Positions 12,901 through 24,600 of a stretch of DNA of 64,000 nucleotides are shown here, one piece after another. The position numbers were made by a program, and so were the translations under genes. The first letter of the stretch is position 1. Every line of letters starts with the position of its first letter. This DNA comes from Apus apus. Taxonomy: Eukaryota; Chordata; Aves; Apodiformes; Apodidae. The stretch spans positions 1,798,001 to 1,862,000 of the forward strand of contig NC_067300.1 of NCBI RefSeq assembly GCF_020740795.1, read 5' to 3'. A model generated the notes under the pieces. It was not told the DNA's origin. It did not search any database and was given only the letters and a program-made list of their open reading frames with translations.

Positions 12901-15900
12901 AGCCCTTTGAGTATGGACCCTGCTCCCCGGTGCTGGCCGTGCCCCCTGTAAATGAGACGTTCTTTTGCTGGGTGTGAAGATGGGGATGACTGCAGAAACT
13001 GAGCAAGTTTGGTGTTCCCCATCCCAGGAAACCAGGCTGGAATTGTACCCGAGTGAGCGAGAAGGGGCTGTAGTTTTTCTGCTGTGTGTTTCCTGTTCTT
13101 TTGCAAAACTATTCCTGGAACTGGGGTGGCTTCAGTTGCAATGCCAAACAACAGCAGAAGCTGGGAGTCTGTGCTTTTTGGATCTTTACTGCTTCCCCTG
13201 GGAAGTTCAGGCACATGTTTTCCTTTTTAGCTCCTTTGCTCAGCTGTGAGCCCTCCCTTGCTTCTGCAGAGCCACTAGTGAGAGGGGACCAGGTTTCTGA
13301 AAAAAAAAAAACAAATGCATGAGTAACAAGTGGAAAAGGTGATGATGCAGGCTTTGGAAAGAGACCTGGTGAAGTGCAGGACAGGTTATATCCTGGAGTG
13401 CTCCTAAACTCTGAGACACTTCAATTACTTCCATGCACATGAGAGAAAGAAATAAACACAGTTGTCAAAATAATGGGGGTAAAAAACCCCAGACCACCCC
13501 AGTGTGAATAGTAATGGATTATTTGACACAGCATGTGAAGATAAAGCCCTCTGGGGTCTGTTTCTGCCTTTGCTCTCAGAGGGAGCTGACAGCATCCTGC
13601 TCCTTTCCAACCCAAACTCAAGCGCAGGGTGACCTGTCTGCTCAGTCAGGCTGGATCCACTGTGTGTGTCCCAGCTCTCGGGCCCCTCTGCTGCTCATCT
13701 CATCCCAGCAGGAAGCTGAAGGCAGAACTGGTGGGTAAGGAGCCTGATATGTTGGTGCCAAGAGAGCCTCTGGGTCAGAGAGCCCAACCTGAGACATGCT
13801 GGGGCCACAACTGCCTGAAAGTTATCAGAGAGTTTTGTAGATGGTGAACTCCAAGGTCTTGGTGGGCCCTGGGCCAGCAGGCTGGCTCCTTGGAAAAGCT
13901 AGAAGGAAATTACTCCAAAGCACTCCCCCTGGTTTCTGAGGTGGTTTCTGGCTGGCTGCCTGCTGCCCAGGATGGGGCAAACGTGGCCACCACGCTGGAG
14001 ACACCTGCCATCATCTGCTGCCTCTGTGAAGATGTTTCTCAGACTATCTGCTGCTTGGTGTATGATAACCAGGTTTCCAATTCATGAATGTTTCTAGGTT
14101 TGAAGATGTGATTTAATAAAAAGAGATGCTTCTGGGAAAGCAGAAAGCGTTTGGGTTTTGTGTTTAGTTTCTGGCTGAGCTCATAGACCCAGGAACTGGC
14201 ACTTGGTGGCTGCTTTGCTGTGCTGGCAGGAGAGGGAACAGGCACCTGAGCTCTGGGCAGCAGCAGTGAGGGGAGCTGGTGAGAACTGGAGATCAGAGCT
14301 CCAGAGGTGCAGTTAAAAGGGGAGGAAGGTAAAAACTCCTGATGCCTTAGAAGAGGGAGCACATGAGAGGTACAAACCCAGGGACAGTGCAGTGTCTGCA
14401 GCTCAGGGAGGATGGGCTGGAGGGCTGAGGAGCTCACGAAGCAGCAGGCACTGGAAGGACAAGCCCTGGGCACCATCCTTGACACTGAGAAACAGCCCTG
14501 GGGAAATCCAAGGGAGGCCAAAGGCCTGGTAATCCCTCTGGGGAAAACAGACCAGCTCCAAAATAAAGCACATCCCCAGGAGGGCAGAAGGCATCAAGTT
14601 GCCATAAGCCCCTTTGTTTTTGGTCACAGGTCTAATTGACTTCATTGCCAAAGTGAGCAGGTCTGGCTTGAACTCCCAGCTGGAATTTTCCCCTTTCCCT
14701 CCCTGCTGACACCTGCATGATCATGTCCTGTTCAGTGTGGTAACTACAGCTCCTCAGAGCAGAGGCAGAGAAAAACAGGCTGCACAACTTTGTCATTGAA
14801 GGCATTTTTTTCTTCAGTGCTGGGGTCTCTCAGCCTTCATTTTTGCATCCTCCTTGTTTGGAGACATCCTTCTCCATGTGCCACCACCCCAGCAGGGTCG
14901 TATCCAGTGTGACAGATGACAGAAATCATTCTAATCTCTTGCCACCTACTGCACACCCAGCTTCTGGGCACAGACCTGGCCACGCTTCTCCCTAAGAGTT
15001 TTGCAGCATCATTGGTGCCCAGAGTTCCAGTTGGCCAGACCTTCTTTATTCTTTATCCTGGAGCCATCCTGTGTTGGCACCATCCTGTTTTTACAACAGC
15101 ACTGTAGGGTACAAAGTAAAATTTGCTGCAGAAGCCCAGTTACAGCAGATAATTTTTACCTACTGCCTTCCTCTCTCTCCCTTTGTGCTCTGCTGGTGTG
15201 AGGACACAAACCCAGAGTGGAGCTGTGCAGGGGAAGTTTTGCTCTGCCCTGTAAAAGGGTGAGGAACTGAGATGGCTCATGGGGGTTTCAGGTGGAATCA
15301 CACGCCTCTGAGTCCTGCTGGGTCCTGCTCTCTCCTGTCCCCTTGTCACTGGCTGTACTTGGGCTGTCCCAGCAGGTCCTCCTGGGACAGGAGGCAGGCC
15401 AGCCCTGCCTCCCTCATGAGCAGTGGTGCCACGTCAGGCACTGAGGTGTCAGGAGGGCACGTCCCATGGCCGGCTCCACAGCCAGGCCAGCGGTGCCCTG
15501 GTGCTGCTGGGACACCAGGTTTTATGCCAAAATATGGGCACTGAGAGGGGTTCCCAGGGGGCTCTGAGGAGCAGCACTCGGGCACTGCTCCGGGTGTCAA
15601 CACAGGCAATTAGCTCCAAAGTGCTCACTTGCCAAGTTCCACTGTCCAGTCCTTAACACTGTTCCACTGACTCAGCCTAGGAAAGAAAAGAGCTGACAAA
15701 AGTGAAAGAAGGCTCTCAAATCTTGACTGACAGGGGAGGAGATGAATAATGGCTGGATTTATTTTTTTTGTCATAAGGGCAGGGGGGGTTTGCAGCAGAG
15801 CTGGCAGATGTCAAGTTCAATCCCCACAAAGTGAAGTGTTTTCTTTGCACCAGGTGCAGATAAACTGTGGGATTCATTATTTCAGGATTTATGGGCTTTG

Positions 15901-16189
15901 CACAGGCTCAAAAGCCAACCAGACAAGACCACTAAAGAGAAATCCATTGAGATCCACCGAGTACAAAGGCACATTGTTGGGTCTGTACGTGCCCGAGCCA
16001 TGAGTCACCAGAGGCGGGGAAATGTCACTCCCCTCTTTGCCCTCAACCCCCGGCACCCACTGCAGGCCCTGGGTGGTGCATCCTGGATCTGTGCTTGGGA
16101 GAAGTCCTCTGGGTCATGGATAAACCTTAAATCACCCTTGTTTTATCGAAGCTGGATGGCAAAGTGCTGCCTCCTCTTCACAACTTCCC

Positions 16190-16360
16190 TAAACATGTTG
16201 CCCAGGGAAGCTGTGGCTGCCCCATCCCTGGCAGTGCTGAAGGGCAGGTTGGATGGGGCTTGGAGCAACCTGGGCTGGTGGGAGGTGTCCCTGCCCATGC
16301 AGGGGGTTGGAGCTGGGTGATCTTTAAGGCTCCTTCCAGCCCAAACGATGCTATGATCCC
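16190..16360 (+). repeat. CR1 LINE 3' fragment upstream of TPRN
   Basis: A CR1 3' end with the blocks GTTGCCCAGGGAAGCTGTGG, GCCCCATCCCTGGCAGTGCT, GGTTGGAGCTGGGTGATCTT and CTATGATCCC. It is truncated and non-coding, about 1.6 kb before the TPRN start. Confidence 0.87.
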
Positions 16361-16905
16361 ATATAGCTCTGGTTTCCAGCTGAGCAGCTCCTCGGGGCAC
16401 ACAGCACATCTGGGCATCCCACGGCTCCAGGCACACGGGCAGCTCTGGCAGCAAAACACCACCTGCAGTAGTGTCAGCTCCACCTATCATTTGAAGAAGG
16501 TGCAGCTGCTCTCTGATACGGCTCAGGAGTGCAAAGGTAAGAGCTTTATCGGCAGGGTATGGTGCTCCCTCCCGTAAACACTCCTGCTTCCTGCAGCCCG
16601 GCTGCAGCGGGGGGAAGGCTTTGGAGCACCCCGGTGTCGGGGTGCAGCTCCCGGGCAGGCTGGGGCCACCCCAACTTCTGGCCAAAGGTTATTTACGTCA
16701 CGGGGTGCCTGCCATGTCTCCGGGGCCGAGGAATTTGGAGGCGTGGAAAGTCCTGATCTATCGCGTGATTGTTTCCCCGGTGGCTCGGACTTCCCAAAGA
16801 AACCTGCTGGCCGCTGGGAACAGGCTCTGCCTGGAAGCAATTCCACGGAGGCTCTTTTCCCTTCAAGCTGGCAGGGAAAACGCTTTCCTGCTCTGCTGCG
16901 TGCTC

Positions 16906-17245
16906 CGCAAACCCCCAGGTGTGCCCCGCAAGCCCCGAGGTGTGCCCCGCAAACCCCGAGGTGTGCCCTGCAACCCCCCAGGTGTGCCCCGCAAACCCCG
17001 AGGTGTGCCCTGCAACCCCCCAGGTGTGCCCCGCAAGCTCCGAGGTGTGCCCTACAAACCCCGAGGTGTGCCCTGCAACCCCCCAGGTGTGCCCCGCAAG
17101 CCCCCAGGTGTGCCCCGCAAACCCCCAGGTGTGCCTCGCAACCCCCCAGGTGTGCCCTGCAACCCCCCAGGTGTGCCCCGCAAACCCCGACGTGTGCCCT
17201 GCAACCCCCAGGTGTGCCCCGCAAGCCCCCAGGTGTGCCCCGCAG
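16906..17245 (+). repeat. 21-bp minisatellite, about 16 units, upstream of TPRN
   Basis: The unit is close to AGGTGTGCCCCGCAAACCCC plus one base, repeated about 16 times with CGC/TGC and CAAA/CAAG/CAAC variants. One late unit has lost a base. Fifteen units keep AGGTGTG and one reads ACGTGTG. Ten units are preceded by C, giving CAGGTG, and five by G. Because 21 is a multiple of three, several frames stay open through the array; those frames are not evidence of coding. It ends about 0.7 kb before the TPRN ATG. Confidence 0.95.
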
Positions 17246-17249
17246 AGAT

Positions 17250-18600
17250 CTCGGCGCTCCCGGGGGCCCGGGCAGGACCCTCCCCGGTGCCCACGGCCTG
17301 ATCCTCGCCCCGCACGGCTGCCCGTGCCCGCACCGCTGCCCGTGCCCGCACCGCTGCCCTTCCTCAGCCGCAGCCCAGCAGCGGGTGTTCGGGGCTGGGG
17401 GGCGAGAGCGGGGCCGGTCTCCGCGGCTCTTGGCCGCTCGGGGACCCCCGAGGCCGCCACCCCGGAGCCTGCGGGCTGCGTGTGCGGGGAGCAGCAGCGG
17501 TGCGGGGGGAGCAGCGGTGCGGGGGGGAGAAGCGGTGCGGGGGGGGAGCAGCGGTGCGGGGGGGGGGCAGCGGTGCGGGGGGGAGCAGCGGTGCGGGGGG
17601 CGGCAGCGGTGCGGGGAGCAGCGGTGCGGGGGGGAGCAGCGGTGCGGGGGGGGGGCAGCGGTGCGGGGGGCAGCGGTGCGGGGGTCAGCAGCGGTGCGGG
17701 GGGGAGCAGCGGTGCGGGGGGGGGCAGCGGTGCGGGGGTCAGCAGCGGTGCGGGGGTCAGCAGCGGTGCGGGGGGGGCAGCGGTGCGGGGGGGGGCAGCG
17801 GTGCGGGGGGCAGCACCGCGGCCGTGCGGGTCACTCTGCTTCCGGCTCCCCGGCCGGCCATGGCGGCCGCCCCGCCCCGGGGCCGGGCTGCGGGCGGGCC
17901 GTGCCGCGGTGCGGCGGGGCAGGCGCGGGGCCGCGCAGAGCGCCCGGGGCCGCCGCCATGAGCAGCGCGGAGCCGCCGCTCGGGGCCGGGCCGCGGGCTC
18001 AGCCCGCCTGGAAGCGGGAGATCCTGGAGCGCAAGCGGGCGAAGCTGGCCGGGGCGGCGGGCGGCGAGGCGGAGCCGGCGGGCGGGGAGCAGCTGGTGGT
18101 GGCGGAGAGCCTGGGCCCGCTCCGCGAGAACCCCTTCATGCGGCTGGAGAGCGAGCGGCGGCGGCTGCGGCAGGGGCTGCCCGGGCACGGCCCCGCGGCG
18201 GCGCGGCCGCTGCAGCAGCTGCTGGAGCTGTACAGCGCCGTGCCCGGCATCCGCACCATCCGCGCCGACAACATCCTCATCATCGAGTCCCAGCCGGACG
18301 CCGCCGCCTGCTTCGCCGAGGGGGCCGCGCTGCCCGGGCGCCGCCGGGACGCGCCTGCCGGCCCCGACCCGCTGCGGGAGCTGCTGGCCCGGCGCGGCGC
18401 CGCGCTGGCCGAGATCCGCGCCGACCAGGTGGTGATCTACGAGGCGGCCGAGCCGCCCGAGGCCGCCGAGCCCGGCACCGTCAGCCGCCTGCTGGAGAAG
18501 TTCGGGCAGCGGCCGCGGGGCCGTCGACGCCGCGGCGGGGACACCCCGAGCGGGCCCGGCGGGCCGGCTGCCCCTCCGCAGGTGGGACCGGACTCCCCCC
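17250..18600 (+). promoter_or_regulatory. CpG-island promoter of TPRN
   Basis: Very high G+C with dense CpG from about 17.25 kb through the start of TPRN exon 1. No TATA box is visible before 17958. The island includes the G-rich minisatellite. The transcription start cannot be placed from sequence alone. Confidence 0.65.
17491..17818 (+). repeat. G-rich minisatellite (CAGCGGTGCGGGG-type), about 18 units
   Basis: About 18 copies of CAGCGGTGCGGGG followed by a variable G run and an optional AG or TCAG. Unit length varies from roughly 15 to 18 bp. Every unit has at least one run of four to nine G on the plus strand, so the array has high G-quadruplex potential. It ends 140 bp before the TPRN start codon, so it lies in the TPRN promoter or 5' UTR. 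Confidence 0.95.
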
Positions 18601-21600
18601 GCGCCGCCGCAGCGCCCCCGCGCCGGCCCGGCTCCCCGCGGGCCTCGGCCCCCAAGGCGAGGCCGGCATCTCCGCAGCCGGCACCGGCCGCCCCCCGGGC
18701 TGCCCCTGCTCAGCCTGCCCCTGCTCAGCCTGCCGCCCCCCGGCCCGTGTCCCCGGTCGCCCCCCGGCCCGTGTCCCCGGTCGCCCCCCGGCCCGTTTCC
18801 CCGGTTCCCCCCCGGCCCGTCACCCCCCAGCCTGTCAAGCCCCAGCCCGTGTCCCCAACTCTCCCCCGGGCTGCCACCCCCCAGCCCGCAGCCCCCCAGG
18901 CAGCCCCGGCCGCCCCCAAGGCCGCAGCCCCCCAGGCAGCCCCGGTTGCCCCCAAGGCCGCAGCCCCCCAGGCAGCCCCGGCCGCCCCCAAGGCCGCAGC
19001 CCCCCCGGCCAACTGCTTTCTCCACAAGATCGGCTCCAACTCCTTCACCGTCACCCCCCGGGGGCTGCCCCCCGGCAGCCGCCTCCCCGAGCCCGGCGCC
19101 GTCCCCGCGGCGGCCAAGGGGCCCCCAGTGCCACCAGTGCCACCCGCCAGCGCTGCCCACGCCAGAGCCAGCGCCAGGAGGCCAAAGCTGGAGGAGGCCG
19201 AAGCGGCCGCCCTGCCCCAGCCCAGTGCCAGTCCGGCCCCCAGTGCCAGCCTGGCCCCCAGTGCCACCGGCTCCAGCCAGCCGCTCTCCGCCTCAGCCCC
19301 CCGGGCTGGGACCTCCTTCCAGATCCTTCCGGCCCCCAAGCCTGACTTGGCTGCCATTCCAGCCCATGACCTGCAAGCCCAGGCCCTGGCCAAGCTGCGC
19401 CTGAATTCACGCAATTCCTTCCTCTTCGTGCCCCGCCGGGAGGGCAGCCCGGCTCTGCCCCCGGCCCCCAGCGCCAGGCCGGCCCCGCCACCTGCCCCGC
19501 AGGAGAAGGCACCGAAGGAGCCCCCGAGGGCTTCTGCCCCGCAGCAGGAAGAGCCTGCCACCTCCCCGCCAGCACCTCTGGATCCGCTGGTGCCTGTGAC
19601 TTACATCGATGACATTGTGGAGCTGGACAATGGGGAGCTTTCCCCCAGGGCTGGCTCGGCTGCGAGGACGGGGAGCTTGGCAGATCAGCCTGGAGGAGCT
19701 GGACCTGACCTGGACATGGAGACCTCCTCCGTGCCCGTCTACAGACCACACTCTGTCCCCCATCAGAGAGGAGGCAGCACCTTCACTGTCATGCCCAAAA
19801 GGAAGCCCTCGGGGCTGCAGACTCTTGCTGATGCCAGAGGAAGGCTGCAGCGGGAGGAAGAGGAGGAGGAGGAGGAAGAGAGCAAAGGAAAAGGCAAAGC
19901 TGTGGAGAATGCTGCTGGGCCCCCAGCAGGGATGTCCCATAAAAAGCGCTACCCCACGGTGAATGAGATCGAAGTCATTGGGGGCTACCTGTCCCTGGAG
20001 AGGTCCTGCATGAGCAAGGCGGGCTCCCGCCGCAAGAAGGTAACTGCCTGGGGCACCTCTGTGCTGGACAGCCCGGCTGGAGGTAGCTCAGTCCTACTTC
20101 TGGCTTGTCTTTCCAAGAGGCCGCGGGTGGGATGATGGGCAGTGTCTTTCTGGTCCTTTTTGAGAGCCGCAGGCTTGCCCTGGGGGAGGGGGCACTGGGT
20201 TCTGACCCACTGAGTAGATGGGAGTGGGATATGCCCTATAACTGCAGGGCCTCTCCTACATAGCTTCTTGGAGCTGTGGTAACAGAAAGGAAAATATTCC
20301 CAGTGTTTAGAAGGTGGGGAATGAGCTCTGTGGTTTGAACCCTCTGCAGCCCTTCCCGCCGTGCCTGGGGGTGCTGGACATGCTGAGCTCCACGCTCAGC
20401 CTGTGGCTCAGTAGTGGGCAGCATGGCATGGGCATCTTCCCCCTCATTAGTGATCTATTGATAGAGGCTGGGGAATTAATGAGGGCTGTATTAGGCAGGA
20501 CGAGATCAGCAACAACTTAACTCCCCAGGAGAGGATTGTGCCAGCTGTCTGCTCGCTCTGGCTGCGTGGCTGACGAACCACGAGACACTGGTGGATCCAA
20601 CTTTGGATCTTGGGAGCCAGCGCCAGGTTTTCTCACTTGCTTGGAATCTAAGTTGGATCCTTGCGAGCCTTAAATTGAGAATTGGCCTTTGTATGGCGTG
20701 GTGAAGTGCATCTGGATGTGATAAAGACATAGTCAGCCTGGAAGAGGGAGTTTATTTTGCTGTGCTGGAGAAGGAGCAGGCACGGATTGTTGGGCTCTGA
20801 AAGCCACACACTGAGGTGACACATCCCTGTTCCCAGGCCTGTGATGTGACACGTGTTTCCGTAGCGGGAAGAGGTGTTTGACATTCCGTTACCTACATTC
20901 AGCTAAATACTTGATGGACTGAATCCACACGGGTGCCTGAGGCACTGAGCACTCTAATTTGAGGAAATCCTTTGAACAGGGTGTATCTCACTGAGAAGGG
21001 AGGCAGGGAGTGCTGCTTCTCGTGGCTTAACCTTGTTGGGTTCCTCCGTGAGACGCGCCCTGGGTGTTAGTGTGATTGACTAATGCAGGCAGCAGACCTG
21101 GAGCATGAGAGCCATGAGATCCAGAATAAGCAAATAAGCAGGAGTGGTTGGTTCTTGCTCAGTGCTCCTGTGTTTTTCCCCTTGTCCTCCTACAAGGAAG
21201 TGCTTAATCAGACTGGAATTGTTCTGCTGTGTAAATACCTCACTGATTGTACTCATTCTGGCTGTTCTCTTGTCTCTCTGTAGTTTGGGGTATTCATTGG
21301 ATTTTCATCAAGTCAGGTGTGTGGTATAAATGGTGAAAATATCCAGAAGACGTGTTACCTCTGGGGTAATCTTAGGATGGAGCAGAAAATACACATGAGA
21401 CTTTGTGGGGCAGACTCTTTAGATAAGCCCAGCTTCTGGTGCAGGCAGTGGAGCTCATTTCACTGGGCCGGGCGATGCTGGTGAGAGAATAAAGCCTCAA
21501 TTAAGCAAAAACAGTTAAGTGATGTGTGGTGGAAGCTGTACAAAAAGGAGGAAGGAAGATGAGGACAAGGCTGGTGCAGCAACAAATGCTACAACAGGGA

Positions 21601-24600
21601 CCCAGAAAAGTGGTGGCATCTCCATCCTTGGAGGTATTTGAAACTTGCCTGGGGACAACCTTGAGCAACTGATCTGGTTGGACCTGCTTAGAGCAGGAGT
21701 CTGGGTTAAAGACCTCCAAAGTTTCTTTCCCAACCTAAAATGCCATGTGATTCTTAGAAGTTTGTTTACCAGTGTTGTGTCTGCTTGATGCTGGATTTGT
21801 GTGACATTGAGCAGGTCATGTAGCTCCTCTGCTTCTGTTCTTATCTTCTTAATAGCATTAAGTGCCCCGCTCTGCAGACACCCTCAAGTGTGCTAAACAC
21901 TGTGAGGAGCACACAACTGTGACAGTGTTGGCTGAGAGTTGTGTGGGGGGATGGCCTGTGTGAGGACCTGACTGAAGATCTAGCTTCTGAGAAGGGAGAT
22001 ATTAAAAGGGAAAGGAGGAACTGCCTGTAACATTGCAGGGCTCAGGAGGCTCGAACAAATAGGCACCCTTTGGAAAATAAGATCTGGATTAAGGAGATAT
22101 AGTGAAGAGCCACAAGTTTCTGGGAAGAGTTAAATGCAGTAGGAGAAACAGCAGCTTTTCTTTCAGTTCCCTTCTTGCTGGGGGTGGCAAGTGTGGAGTT
22201 GGACTTTGTAGCCAGGGTTTAGAAGGTGCTGATGCTGGAGCAAATGGAAAGATTTCTGTTTACTCTTAACCTAGAGGATGTTTGTGGCTTTTACTCTGGG
22301 TAATAAGTCTGAGTGTTGATGCCTGAAAAGGAAGGAGCTAGTAATTGGACGCATTCCTTGGTTTCTTCCCAAGAGATTGCTGAGTGTTGCTAAGGCAACT
22401 GGCCAAAAACAAGGGTTCTGTTTTGTAGATGCAACGGGGTTTTCAGAAACGGTTTTGGCCTGAATTGGGCAGAAGCAGACATTTCCTGTGAGCTGGAAGC
22501 TGCAGTTCCTTGGTGAAACCAATGTCCCTTTCCCTTTTGGGGTTATCAAAATCAAGCCTGATGCTGGTGTCAGTTGAGCAGCTATCCAGGCCTTTTGGGG
22601 TCATTCTCTCCAGGCAGACCTGTTGGATGAGCCCACCTCCTTTCCAAACTTTGCCTTGGATTTGCTGAAGGGTCAGGGTCAAGAAAGTGGTGTTTAGTGA
22701 AACTTTTCCATGACTTGGAAAACTTTATCCTCTTGCTGCTGCCCAACAGGAATCAGGGTGAGATAAAGTGCAGGTCTAGCACAGCCTGGAAGTGCCACGT
22801 TCCTCTAGATCCCTGTGCTTACAGTCAGACTAATGATTTATTAGGAGGGAGAGCAGCAGTGGTGGCAGTTAGACTGTTTGTTCTGTGAGATGCAAATGGT
22901 GTTTTTCTACAAATGGGGAAATTCAGGCTTCCTTTTCCATCCCTTGGTCTGGCCACCGGTTGCGTGGCTATGGTGGAGATGCCAGCAAGATGGAGGTGAC
23001 TTGCTCCTCATCCTCCAGGCTACATGCTCTATGGTTTTTGGAGTGGGAGGGTGGCTAGGGCAGCGTGAGGGTGGGTTCCAGCACTGCTGCTCTCAGCACA
23101 GGACAAGCTCCAGCCCCTGCTCTCATCTGCAAGGCTGCAGGACCCAGTTACACTTGTGACTTTGCTGTGGCCTGCTGGTCTTCAAGGCCTTTCAGGAAAA
23201 ACAGCTTTATTGCTCCTTCCAGACACTTCAAATATGTGAAGCAGCTGTTTGTTTTGGGTTTGGAGCTGGATTTTGAGCTGAGGATGGAGAGAGAGAAATG
23301 CTGTTCCTGTGTCAGAATAACAAATGGTCTCCCAGCTCTCTTGTGCAACCAGAGCTGCTGTGGTGGGGCGGCTGTTCACCCAGGGCTGTGAAGGTGAATG
23401 TGGGATTTTGTGTGATGGGACATGATCAAGAACTGCAGGTGGAGGGCAGAGCCCCAGCTGTGTGTGTCACAGGGACCAGGCTGCCCTTGTGGGCAGGGAG
23501 TCTGAGCTCCTGTCCTCCCACGGGTGTTAGGATGCCCTCCAGGGTGGTTCACCCGCTCTGTGGCTCTGCTGAGACCTCTCCAAGTGGCATCACAGTTCGT
23601 TCAGATGAAGCACTGGGGTGTGACTTCTGTTTGAAAACCAAGTGAACGTTTGCAGTTTTGCATGGGTGTGCTGGGCAGCAGCTGGCAGAGGTTGTGAGCT
23701 CTGCCAGTGAGGACAGGATACGTGTGCAGGGGTGGAAGGAGACCTACTGACCTTTATTCTAAACAGGGAGTGGGGGAGAGGGTGCCGATCACTGCTGGTG
23801 ACCTCTGCTCACTGCTTGTCTTTGTATTCTGTTATTACCGGAGTAGTAATGACACTTCAGCCTGATAGCAGCCCCAGGAGGAAAGGAAGGCTTTGCTGCA
23901 GGATGTGGGTCTTTGGGATCTCAGAGGATAAAGTCTAGATCGGCTGAGCAGACAAGAACCAGTCTTGATCTGGTTACCTGCCAAGATAATGTATAAGAAA
24001 CTTGTCAGCAATATAGAAATCTAGGTTTCTGTAAAACATGTGACTGGCATGTTGGAGCGAGGGACTGGAAAGGACTGCAGAGGCAGCAGGGGCCTGAGAA
24101 GTAGCTGTCTGTCTTCAGACTTCATCTTCTCATCTTGTTGGAGTCTGGACTCTGACCCCTCACAGCAAGAAGGACATGGAGGGGCTGGAGCGTGTCCAGA
24201 GAAGGGCAGCGGGGCTGGGGAAGGGGCTGGAGCACAAGTCTGCCAAGGAGTAACTGAGGGAGCTGGGGGAGTTCAGCCTGGAACAAAGGAGGCTGAGGGG
24301 AGACCTGCTGGCTCTGCAGCTGCCTGAGAGGAGGTTGGAGCCAGGGGGGTCGGGCTCTGCTCCCCAGGAACAAGGGACAGGACAAGAGGAAGTGACCTCA
24401 AGTTGCCCCGGGCAGGTTTAGATTGGATATTGGGAACAGTTTCTTCCTGGAAGGGGTTGTCAGGGCCTGGCCCAGGCTGCCCAGGGCAGGGGTGGAGTCC
24501 CCATCCCTGGAGGGATTTCAGAGTCGTGTAGATGTGGTGCTGAGGAATGTGGGTTAGTGGTGGCCTTGGCAGTGCTGGGTGAACAGTTGGACTGGGTGAT

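Larger units (their letters stand above)
6311..16900. other. NSMF 3' UTR followed by gene-free spacer
   Basis: The first several hundred bases are presumably NSMF 3' UTR. The rest holds two CR1 fragments (9200-9438, 16190-16360), a short 17-bp tandem repeat at 9934 and T-rich runs (about 6886-6905). Open frames here, such as one of 220 codons on the minus strand at 10136-10798, show no recognisable domain and no splice-consistent structure. I see no gene. Confidence 0.6.

Noticed and set aside
16523-17460. Several 200-250 codon frames on both strands across the 21-bp array
   Set aside because: The unit is 21 bp, so any stop-free frame stays open through all copies. The encoded repeats are products of the minisatellite, not genes.
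17757-19160. 467-codon open frame on the minus strand across TPRN exon 1
   Set aside because: It is the antisense reading of a very GC-rich, repetitive coding exon. It is Gly/Arg/Pro low complexity with no domain, and the plus-strand TPRN frame carries the conserved blocks.
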